Of a stretch of DNA of 64,000 bases, positions 48,360 through 56,749 are shown piece by piece. Origin of the DNA: an uncultured SAR86 cluster bacterium (GTDB lineage Bacteria; Pseudomonadota; Gammaproteobacteria; Magnimaribacterales; Magnimaribacteraceae); assembly GCA_902618945.1 (NCBI GenBank), contig CACNCK010000002.1, positions 107,238 to 171,237 on the forward strand, read 5' to 3'. Every line of letters starts with the position of its first letter. Position 1 is the stretch's first letter. A model generated the notes under the pieces. It made no database searches. It was not told the origin of the DNA and saw only the letters and a program-made list of their open reading frames with translations. Made by a program: the position numbers and the translations under genes.

Positions 48360-49366
48360 GAGTAGTTATCGTGTCAGACGCATGGTATCCACAAGTCAAT
48401 GGCGTCGTTACTACTCTTTCTCAGCTTAAACAGAATTTAGAAAAAAAAGGATACATTGTTGATCTTATAGAGCCTTCTTTATTTAAGACAACATCAACAA
48501 CTATTTATCCCGAAATTTCTCTTTCAATGAACCCTTGGAAAATAAAAGAATATCTAGATACAGAATTTGATTATTTACACATAGCAACAGAAGGACCTTT
48601 GGGTTTCTTTGCTCGAAGATTTGCCAACAAACATGACTTAAATTACACAACAGCTATTCATACTAAATTTCCAGAATATTTAAATAAAATGATTTTCTTG
48701 CCGGCTGCTCTTACTTACAAATATCTCAGATGGTTTCATAAGAACTCCACCGCAGTATTGGTTAATACTAATTCTCAGATTAAAGAACTTAAAAGCAAGA
48801 AATTTAAAAATCTCAAACTATGGAGTAGGGCAATTGACAAATTGATTTTTTACCCAAGAGAAAAAAAATGCGCAGATAACTATTTGCTTTATGTTGGAAG
48901 AGTATCTAGAGAAAAGAATTTAGAAGCATTTCTCAATCTTCCAACTCACGAAATCAAAGTTGTTGTTGGCTCGGGTCCTATGCTTGATGAATATAAAACA
49001 AAATATAAGGACATAAAATTTGTAGGTCCTAAATTTGGTAACGACTTGGCTCAATTTTATTCAGATGCTTCTGTATTTGTCTTTCCTTCAATGACAGACA
49101 CCTATGGAATAGTTATGATAGAGGCTATGGCTTGTGGCACACCTGTGGCAGCCTTTCCCGTGACTGGTCCTATCGATGTTATAGAGCCCAACCTTAATGG
49201 TTCTGTCAATGAAGACCTGGAAAGAGCAGTTTCTCAAGCAAAAGTAATTTCTTCTCAATCATGTATAGATTCAGTTAAAAATCTATCTTGGGACAGTGTT
49301 ACGCAAACTTTCTTGGATACTCTTGTTCACTGCAAATCTAATCAAGAAAAAATAGTTCAAGCATGA
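48356..49366 (+). CDS. GT4-family glycosyltransferase (SqdX/MgtA/Agt-like), candidate diacylglycerol glycosyltransferase
   Basis: 'SDAWYPQVNGVVTTL', 'LLYVGRVSREKNLEAFL', 'FPSMTDTYGIVMIEAMACGTPVAAFPVTGPIDVI'. Confidence 0.82.
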   Translation: MRVVIVSDAWYPQVNGVVTTLSQLKQNLEKKGYIVDLIEPSLFKTTSTTIYPEISLSMNPWKIKEYLDTEFDYLHIATEGPLGFFARRFANKHDLNYTTAIHTKFPEYLNKMIFLPAALTYKYLRWFHKNSTAVLVNTNSQIKELKSKKFKNLKLWSRAIDKLIFYPREKKCADNYLLYVGRVSREKNLEAFLNLPTHEIKVVVGSGPMLDEYKTKYKDIKFVGPKFGNDLAQFYSDASVFVFPSMTDTYGIVMIEAMACGTPVAAFPVTGPIDVIEPNLNGSVNEDLERAVSQAKVISSQSCIDSVKNLSWDSVTQTFLDTLVHCKSNQEKIVQA

Positions 49367-50706
49367 AATTAACTGTAGTTGGATCAGGTTATGTTGGGTT
49401 AGTTACTGCTGCATGTTTTAGTTTTGCTGGTCATGACGTTCTTTGTGTAGAAAAAGATAAAAAGAAAATTAGTTCCATCAAAAAAGGCAATCTACCCTTT
49501 TATGAACCAAATCTTGAAAACCTAGTTAAAGAAGGGATAAAAAATGGCAGATTAATTTTTTCTACTGATCTCTCCCTTATCAATGAATTTTCTGAAAGTG
49601 TTTTTATTTGTGTGGGTACTCCCAGTAATCCTGATGGATCAGCAAATATCAACTATGTTAAGAAATCTTTGAAGCAAATATTACTAATAGATAATTCAAA
49701 ATTAGAAGATATAGTTATAAAGAGCACAGTACCTCCCGGCACTGCAGATAGACTTTCTAGTGAAATATGTGAAAAAAGAAATATAGACTTGGTCAGTTGT
49801 CCTGAGTTTTTACGGGAAGGGTCCGCTGTTCAGGATTTTTTGAAGCCTCAACGAATTATACTAGGACTACATAATCAACGTAAAAGGGATAAATTCCGCA
49901 GTATTTTTTCCCCATTTAATAGGAAACAGGACAGAATACTTTTTATGGATCCTGTATCTGCTGAACTAACCAAGTATGCATCAAATGCTATGCTAGCAAC
50001 CAAAATCAGTTTTATTAACGAACTGTCTAGATATTCAGACCTTAAGGGAGCTAATATTGAAAAGGTCAGAATGGGAATGGGTTTAGACAGCAGAATAGGA
50101 TTAGAATATTTATATCCTGGTTGTGGATTTGGAGGTTCTTGTTTTCCTAAAGATATTGATGCTCTGATATCTTCCGCAAAAGAAGCTAACCTTAATCTTG
50201 ACCTTATTAAGGCAGTAAAGAAAATAAATCAATCTCAGCCAGACTATCTTATTGATAAACTTTCAGACCATTATGACAATCAATTAAATGGTAAGACAAT
50301 TTCTCTATGGGGGCTTTCTTTCAAGCCAAACACAGATGATATGAGAAGTGCACCCGCACTAAAGGTTATTTCCAAACTATTAGATTTAGGTTGCTTCTTG
50401 CAGATATATGATCCCAAAGCGATGGAAAACTTTAAGAATTCTCCACTTCATACCCCTAATACATTGTTATGTAATTCTGCATCAGAAACTCTTGAAGGAT
50501 CAGATGGACTTGTAATATGTACAGAATGGAGAGAGTTCTTTCAAATTGATTTAAATGTCTTTCAAAGAATGAAATCAAAAGTAGTCATTGATGGCAGAAA
50601 TATCTATCCTCTTGAAACAATGAAAGAAAATGACATAATCTACTATTCTATCGGCAGACCGTTTACAAATATTAAGCAAGGGAACATTGAATTAAAAGCT
50701 AGTTAA
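49363..50706 (+). CDS. ugd: UDP-glucose 6-dehydrogenase
   Basis: 'VVGSGYVGLVTAACFSFAGHDVLCVE', 'CPEFLREGSAVQDFLKPQRIILG', 'YPGCGFGGSCFPKD'. Confidence 0.93.
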   Translation: MKLTVVGSGYVGLVTAACFSFAGHDVLCVEKDKKKISSIKKGNLPFYEPNLENLVKEGIKNGRLIFSTDLSLINEFSESVFICVGTPSNPDGSANINYVKKSLKQILLIDNSKLEDIVIKSTVPPGTADRLSSEICEKRNIDLVSCPEFLREGSAVQDFLKPQRIILGLHNQRKRDKFRSIFSPFNRKQDRILFMDPVSAELTKYASNAMLATKISFINELSRYSDLKGANIEKVRMGMGLDSRIGLEYLYPGCGFGGSCFPKDIDALISSAKEANLNLDLIKAVKKINQSQPDYLIDKLSDHYDNQLNGKTISLWGLSFKPNTDDMRSAPALKVISKLLDLGCFLQIYDPKAMENFKNSPLHTPNTLLCNSASETLEGSDGLVICTEWREFFQIDLNVFQRMKSKVVIDGRNIYPLETMKENDIIYYSIGRPFTNIKQGNIELKAS

Positions 50707-50707
50707 T

Positions 50708-51121
50708 ATGAAAAGAGGAATTACTTTTGGAGCTTTTGATTTATTCCATGCCGGACATGTCCTTATGCTGAAAGAAGCCAAATCTGTTTGTGAACATTTA
50801 ATTGTCTGTGTACAAACTGACCCTAGTCTAGATAGGACAACAAAAAATACACCTGTTCAGTCAATTGTTGAAAGGCAAATACAAGTTTCTGCCTGTAAAT
50901 ATGTTGATGAAGTCATAATTTATGATACTGAAGCAGATGTACTTGAAATATTAGAGACTATGGATTGGGATATAAGAATTATAGGAGATGAGTATAAGGA
51001 CAAAGAATTCACTGGTAGAGATAAATACTTAGATCAATGCTACTTTAATCAGAGAACCCATTCCTTCTCAAGTTCTGAATTAAGAAAAAGAGTAGCTGAT
51101 AAACATTTTAGACCAAATTAA
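50708..51121 (+). CDS. TagD-like cytidylyltransferase (glycerol-3-phosphate cytidylyltransferase family)
   Basis: 'GITFGAFDLFHAGHVLMLKEAK', 'RTHSFSSSELRKRV'. Confidence 0.85.
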   Translation: MKRGITFGAFDLFHAGHVLMLKEAKSVCEHLIVCVQTDPSLDRTTKNTPVQSIVERQIQVSACKYVDEVIIYDTEADVLEILETMDWDIRIIGDEYKDKEFTGRDKYLDQCYFNQRTHSFSSSELRKRVADKHFRPN

Positions 51122-51152
51122 GTCACAGAAAATTAATAAATAATTTTCGTAT

Positions 51153-51175
51153 TTGTCACTTTGTGACACTATAAT
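51153..51175 (+). promoter_or_regulatory. phoB promoter with GTCAC-ttt-GTGAC element and TATAAT -10 box
   Basis: TTGTCACTTTGTGACACTATAAT; TATAAT at 51170-51175. Confidence 0.6.
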
Positions 51176-51181
51176 TTATAA

Positions 51182-51868
51182 ATGTCAAAAAATATTTTAG
51201 TTGTAGAAGACGAACCTGATTTAAGAACAACTCTTGAATTTAATTTAAGGTCAGAAGGATATAAAGTTAAGTCTGCTGCGGATGGTGAAGCCGCAATCAA
51301 AGAAATTGTAAAAAAAGTACCTGATCTTGTGCTTCTTGATTTAATGCTACCTGACATGTCGGGACTTGAAATTTGCAAAAAAATAAGAAATGAATCCTTT
51401 AGTGATCAAGTGTCTATCATCATGTTAACTGCAAAGGGAGAAGAAGTAGATAGGGTTGTGGGATTTGAACTAGGTGCTGATGACTACGTAGTTAAACCTT
51501 TCAGTGTTAGAGAGCTTATGTTGCGAATTTCATCAATCTTAAAAAGAGGATCAGAAACAAAAACTAATAAAGAACAAATTTCAATAGGTGATGTTGAAAT
51601 TAATTTAGCTTCACATAGGGTTTTTATAAGTGGTCTCGAAATTGAACTTACTGCAAAAGAGTTTGAATTACTTAAATACCTGGCGGAACGCAATGGAAGA
51701 ATTCAAACCAGAGAAGTATTATTGGAACAAGTGTGGGATTATAACAATTCAGTCACAACCAGAACTGTGGATACTCATATCAAAAGACTTAGATCTAAAA
51801 TCGGTGATGTGGGATCAAAAATAGAAACCGTCAGAGGTGTAGGTTACCGCTTTAATTACGTCGTATAA
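51182..51868 (+). CDS. phoB: phosphate regulon response regulator PhoB
   Basis: REC 'ILVVEDEPDLRTTLEFNLRSEGY...DLVLLDLMLPDMSG...GADDYVVKPFS' plus OmpR-type wHTH 'RTVDTHIKRLRSKIG...RGVGYRF'. Confidence 0.9.
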   Translation: MSKNILVVEDEPDLRTTLEFNLRSEGYKVKSAADGEAAIKEIVKKVPDLVLLDLMLPDMSGLEICKKIRNESFSDQVSIIMLTAKGEEVDRVVGFELGADDYVVKPFSVRELMLRISSILKRGSETKTNKEQISIGDVEINLASHRVFISGLEIELTAKEFELLKYLAERNGRIQTREVLLEQVWDYNNSVTTRTVDTHIKRLRSKIGDVGSKIETVRGVGYRFNYVV

Positions 51869-51875
51869 TCTATGA

Positions 51876-53609
51876 ATGGATATTAGATGGAGGATCTTCT
51901 GGTCTACTTTTTTGCTTACATCGATGACTGTTCTCAGTCTAGGATATTTACTCTTAGAAAGAACAGGTGATTATTTATTAGAACAATTAGACTCGGAGCT
52001 AACTTCTGAAGCAAAAGGTGCGATTTTTATACTCTCTAATCCAGATTATAAAATTTCCAGTTACCAAACACTTTCACGACAACTCTCAGATTCATATGGT
52101 TTTAGAGTTTCTCTCATCAAATCAAATGGTGAAGTGGTAGGCGACTCAGATGTCGAAGAGGAAGACCTTAGGAAACTGGACAATCATTACAATAGACCTG
52201 AAATTCAGGCAGCTATTATTAATAATATTGGTAAAGCGACTCGTTACAGTAATACCTTAAAAACAGATATGAGGTATCTTGCTTTAGCATCAAATAAAGC
52301 AGGAGACATAAACTTTGTTAGATTCGCCGTTCCACTATCTGAAATAGAAGCTACATTACTGGTTCTAGAAAATTCCGTATATGGCTTTTTGCTCGTATCC
52401 CTATTAATTGCTGTGCTTTTAAGTTATTTATTGTCTAGATTTCTAACGCTTGAGTATATTGAATTGATATCAAGTGCTAGAAAATTAGCAAAAACAAGTG
52501 GCATGAAGGGGTCGAAAAGAGCTGCAGTAGAGCAAATAAGTTCTAATTTAATTGAAATCCAGGGAGCACTTAAGAACGAGTTTACTGCTATTGCCAATGA
52601 AAGAAATCAGTTTGGAAATGCACTTGAAGAAATGGGACAGGGTGTAATTTCGATTAATAAAAATGGAATAATAGAATTAACCAACCCAGCTGCCAGTAAA
52701 CTGTTAGGTCTAGATAAGCTATCTATAGGAGATTCTTTTATGGAAAAGGTCTCAATATCTGGGTTACAAGACCTAATAAAGGAAACTACTTCTTCAGAAC
52801 CCGGATTAGATGAGATAGAAATACACCATCCCTTTTATAGAGCTTTTATTGCAAGTGCCAGTTTCAATCCAGATACGGAAGAGTCTTTACTCGTATTTTC
52901 AGATATTACTAGAATAAAAAAACTTGAATCTGCCAGAAGTGACTTTATAGGTAATGTCTCTCATGAACTTAGAACACCCATTTCGGTACTTTTAGCTTCA
53001 TCAGAGACTATTCTTAATACCGACATAAAAAAAGAAAAAGATCTAAAACAGTTTATTAAAGCTATACACCGAAATTCCGAAAGACTTAAAAATTTAGTAG
53101 ATGATCTTCTGCACTTATCGCGTATAGAGGGTGGCAGTCTTAATATGACTATCGAGAAGATAAATCTTGATCACATAGTTGAATCAACTATATTAAATTT
53201 AGAACAAGAAGCACTAAAGAAAAGTATAAACATTGAATCTCTGGTTGATAAAAGGATTGAAGTACTATCGGACTTCATTTCCTTGGATATTATAATCTCT
53301 AACTATTTAAATAATGCACTTGCTTATTCTCCAAATAATTCAAAAATCATAATTACTGCAGAAGAGGTAGATAAAAAGATAAAGTTATCAGTTAAGGATG
53401 AGGGAGAGGGAATACCTGAAAATTATAAAGATAGAGTTTTTGAAAGATTTTTTAGAGTTGATAAAGGGAGGTCTCTGAACCAGGGTGGTACTGGGCTTGG
53501 GTTATCCATAGTCAAAAATTTAGCTTCAACTCTTTCTTGTACAGTTGGGGTAGAAAATCTTGAGCCAAAAGGAGCAAGTTTTTGGATAGAGTTAAATAAA
53601 TCAACTTAA
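51876..53609 (+). CDS. phoR: phosphate regulon sensor histidine kinase PhoR (with extracytoplasmic sensor segment)
   Basis: H-box 'DFIGNVSHELRTPISVL', N/G boxes 'NNALAYSP', 'DEGEGIP', 'GTGLGLSIVKNLA'; two TM flanking about 130 aa, PAS-like domain. Confidence 0.9.
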   Translation: MDIRWRIFWSTFLLTSMTVLSLGYLLLERTGDYLLEQLDSELTSEAKGAIFILSNPDYKISSYQTLSRQLSDSYGFRVSLIKSNGEVVGDSDVEEEDLRKLDNHYNRPEIQAAIINNIGKATRYSNTLKTDMRYLALASNKAGDINFVRFAVPLSEIEATLLVLENSVYGFLLVSLLIAVLLSYLLSRFLTLEYIELISSARKLAKTSGMKGSKRAAVEQISSNLIEIQGALKNEFTAIANERNQFGNALEEMGQGVISINKNGIIELTNPAASKLLGLDKLSIGDSFMEKVSISGLQDLIKETTSSEPGLDEIEIHHPFYRAFIASASFNPDTEESLLVFSDITRIKKLESARSDFIGNVSHELRTPISVLLASSETILNTDIKKEKDLKQFIKAIHRNSERLKNLVDDLLHLSRIEGGSLNMTIEKINLDHIVESTILNLEQEALKKSINIESLVDKRIEVLSDFISLDIIISNYLNNALAYSPNNSKIIITAEEVDKKIKLSVKDEGEGIPENYKDRVFERFFRVDKGRSLNQGGTGLGLSIVKNLASTLSCTVGVENLEPKGASFWIELNKST

Positions 53610-54491
53610 ATTTTCGTTAAGATATTCAAAGGCCAAGGCATCACAAATTCCCCAATCTATAGCGAAAAGCTTATTTATATTTGAGTGCTCTAAAATATAA
53701 GAAAAAATATCTGAAGCGGGTACAATTACATCTGCTCTATCTTCCGCAAGACTATATTTATTTATTCGATCAACAATTGGCATTTTAGATAAATTTTTTC
53801 TGATTTCTTCAAATTCCTTAAGTTCTAAAGGACTATATTTTTGTATTTCAAGAATCTTAAAAATTCTCCTTATATTGCCACCGATACCCACTAAAGCGTC
53901 TGCATTATTTTCTTTAACTACATTCAAAAAGGCTTTTAACTTTTCCCATTCTTTTATGCTGTCTTTACCCTTCATAATTCTCACAGCACCAAGATCAAAT
54001 GATTCATAAAACTCTTCGGAGCTATTGCGCATATAAATTTCTGTACTGCCTCCTCCAACATCAACATAGATAGGGTGATTCAGGTTTTCAATTTTTCTTG
54101 TATTGGCACCTTTAAGGTAATAGGCCTCTTGTTTACCGCTTAATATATTAACAGGTGTCTGACAGGCTTCTTCAATCTTGCTACATACTTCATTTCCATT
54201 TACCGCATTCCTAGTAGCCGATGTTGCGCATATTCCAGCCCACTCTATTTTCCTTTTTCGAACTTTATTAGTAAGATTTTTAAGTTCTTGAATAAGTCTT
54301 TTTTCTGATTCTTCTGAGATCCTATTTGTTTCAAATACATCTTGTCCAAGCCTAAGATCAATTCTTTTAAAGGTATCTAACTCTAATGGGAAGAGATTCT
54401 TCGAGGTCCTAATCCTAAATTGCTTGAACTTAATTGCATTTGATCCAATATCAACGGCAGCAATTCGTTGGAAAATTTTCTTTGATTTCAA
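53601..54491 (-). CDS. ppx: Ppx/GppA family exopolyphosphatase
   Basis: 'AAVDIGSNAIKFKQFRI', 'YVDVGGGSTEIYM', 'IGGNIRRIF'. Confidence 0.88.
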   Translation of the reverse strand: MKSKKIFQRIAAVDIGSNAIKFKQFRIRTSKNLFPLELDTFKRIDLRLGQDVFETNRISEESEKRLIQELKNLTNKVRKRKIEWAGICATSATRNAVNGNEVCSKIEEACQTPVNILSGKQEAYYLKGANTRKIENLNHPIYVDVGGGSTEIYMRNSSEEFYESFDLGAVRIMKGKDSIKEWEKLKAFLNVVKENNADALVGIGGNIRRIFKILEIQKYSPLELKEFEEIRKNLSKMPIVDRINKYSLAEDRADVIVPASDIFSYILEHSNINKLFAIDWGICDALAFEYLNENLS

Positions 54492-55327
54492 CTGGATTGA
54501 TTTTGTATAAGTTTTTGTAACATTTTAAACTGCTGATATGTGAGCCCGGAAAACTCAACACCTTTATATTCTAGTTTGTGGTTATTTATGCCTGCATCCC
54601 ATGTTTTGGGTTTGCTAAGTTTTTTTCCTTCATAGTCAATCTCATTTAAGAGATACCTTAAGGCTGTTAAGCGAGCGACCATTTTATTATTTGCATTAAT
54701 CACTATCCAAGGACTTTGCTCATAAGATGTGTTTGAGAACATTTGTTCTTTAAAAAAAGAAAAAATCTCCCATTTATCTGCCATTCTTAAATCATTAGTA
54801 CTTAGTTTCCAGAGTTTCAAAGGGTCAGTTTGTCTTTCGTTGAACCGTTTGCTTTGTTGTCTTTTTTCAATGGACAAATAGAACTTGATCAAAATAAGGT
54901 TGTCTTCAATATATGATTTTTCCCATCTTATGACTTTGTTCATAAAATGAGTGTATTGCCTTTTAGAGCAATAACCCATAGTTATCTCGACCGTGGCTCT
55001 TGTGTACCAAGATCTATCAAAAAAAACTATTTCGCCTTTTTTAGGCATATGTTTTTCATAACGTTTAAACCATTTTTTTGATTCATTTTCAGTTGGTATT
55101 CCTAAATGCACATACCTAAAATGATCAGGAATAAGATGTTTGGCTAATAGATTGATTGTGTCAGTTTTCCCAGCTGCGTCCCTTCCTTCAAAAACAACGG
55201 CTATTTTTTTCCCTTCTTTAATTGCCCAATTTTGAAGCTTAAGAAACTCAATTTGTAGACTTCTTTTTTCTTTTCTATAAAGGTCGGGATTGAGTCTGTT
55301 GTATTCGGAAACGTCGTAGTTGATCAT
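54488..55327 (-). CDS. ppk2: polyphosphate kinase 2 (PPK2 family)
   Basis: 'VFEGRDAAGKTDTINLLAKHLIPDHFRYVHLGIPT', 'GEIVFFDRSWYTRATVE'. Confidence 0.93.
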   Translation of the reverse strand: MINYDVSEYNRLNPDLYRKEKRSLQIEFLKLQNWAIKEGKKIAVVFEGRDAAGKTDTINLLAKHLIPDHFRYVHLGIPTENESKKWFKRYEKHMPKKGEIVFFDRSWYTRATVEITMGYCSKRQYTHFMNKVIRWEKSYIEDNLILIKFYLSIEKRQQSKRFNERQTDPLKLWKLSTNDLRMADKWEIFSFFKEQMFSNTSYEQSPWIVINANNKMVARLTALRYLLNEIDYEGKKLSKPKTWDAGINNHKLEYKGVEFSGLTYQQFKMLQKLIQNQSS

Positions 55328-55438
55328 AATAAAATTGTGTGAATATTAAAGTAGGGTATGTAATAAATAAAGGTGATAAGTTATATTTCACATAATATAA
55401 ATTGACACCAATAAATTTCTGGAGTGTGATGCCATAAA

Positions 55439-56668
55439 ATGATCATTGAATTCGCTCTTCCAATTTTAATTCTTACAGCGCTAGCCGGCTTGATAATGGC
55501 CTGGGGAATTGGTGCAAATGATGTTGCCAACGCCATGGGAACATCGGTAGGATCCGGCGCTATTACCCTTTCGACCGCTATCTTAATAGCCTGTATATTT
55601 GAATTCTCGGGAGCCTTTTTAGCTGGTGGAGAAGTAACCTCTACGGTTAGAAAAGGTATTCTAGATCCCTTATTATTTGAAGATAATCCTGACCTGTTTG
55701 TATTTGGAATGATATCAGCACTGCTAGCTGCCGGAACATGGCTTGTGGTTGCTACCTATTTTGGATGGCCTGTTTCAACTACCCACACCATAGTAGGAGG
55801 TATAGTTGGTTTTGGAATATTGGGATTATCATTTTCAGCAATAGATTGGGGCACGATGTCAGATATAGCTTTAAGCTGGCTTCTATCTCCCCTTATATCA
55901 GGGACTATATCTTTCTTAATATATCTATCTATAGACAAATTAATTTTAAGAAATAACAACCCAATTCAAATGGCACAAAGATATGGCCCAATATATCTTT
56001 TCTTCGTTGCCTTTATTGTCAGTATGGTGACTTTTACCAAAGGACTTAAGCATATTGGTCTAGGTTTAGATTACACAGATAGCATAATCTATTCATTTAT
56101 CTTTGGTTTATTTATAACTTTCTTAGGTTTTGTATTTTTATCAAGACTAAGAAATAGTTCTATAGATCAAATTTTCGGAATACTAATGGTATTCACAGCT
56201 TGCGTGATGGCGTTCGCCCACGGTTCTAATGATACAGCTAATGCGGTTGGGCCCGTAGCCGCAGTATTCTCAACTGTTATGAATGAAGGTGTATCAAAAG
56301 AAGCGGCAGTATCAGTTTGGCTTCTGCTTGGAGGCGGAATAGGGATAGTTCTTGGTCTGGCAATGTGGGGTTATAGAGTTATTCAAACTATAGGAAAAGA
56401 AATTACTAAACTAACCCCTACTAGTGGTTTTGCTGCAGAACTGGCAGCTGCTACTACGGTTGTTATCGCATCTGGTAATGCCATGCCCATTTCAACGACG
56501 CATACTTTAGTCGGAGCGGTGTTTGGTGTCGGCTTAGCGATGTCTGTTAAAGACCTAGATTTCAAAGTAGTTGGCAAGATAGTAGCCTCTTGGTTGACTA
56601 CCGTTCCAGCAGGAGCAATTCTCTCAATGATTTTTTTAACACTATTTAGATACTTATTCCAGATCTAA
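55439..56668 (+). CDS. pitA: inorganic phosphate transporter (PiT family)
   Basis: 'WGIGANDVANAMGTSVGSGAITL' and 'FAHGSNDTANAVGPVAAV' duplicated PiT signatures; 'PISTTHTLVGAVFGVG'. Confidence 0.94.
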   Translation: MIIEFALPILILTALAGLIMAWGIGANDVANAMGTSVGSGAITLSTAILIACIFEFSGAFLAGGEVTSTVRKGILDPLLFEDNPDLFVFGMISALLAAGTWLVVATYFGWPVSTTHTIVGGIVGFGILGLSFSAIDWGTMSDIALSWLLSPLISGTISFLIYLSIDKLILRNNNPIQMAQRYGPIYLFFVAFIVSMVTFTKGLKHIGLGLDYTDSIIYSFIFGLFITFLGFVFLSRLRNSSIDQIFGILMVFTACVMAFAHGSNDTANAVGPVAAVFSTVMNEGVSKEAAVSVWLLLGGGIGIVLGLAMWGYRVIQTIGKEITKLTPTSGFAAELAAATTVVIASGNAMPISTTHTLVGAVFGVGLAMSVKDLDFKVVGKIVASWLTTVPAGAILSMIFLTLFRYLFQI

Positions 56669-56681
56669 TCGTAACCAAATT

Positions 56682-56729
56682 ATCACAAAGTGACAGCATA
56701 ATTGTCACCAAGATTATAGAGAATATACT
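56682..56729 (+). promoter_or_regulatory. Promoter and Pho-box-like sites upstream of TonB receptor/phytase
   Basis: ATCACAAAGTGACAGCATAATTGTCACC followed by TTGTCA-N16-TATACT. Confidence 0.5.
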
Positions 56730-56749
56730 GCTTATATTTGGAGAAATTT

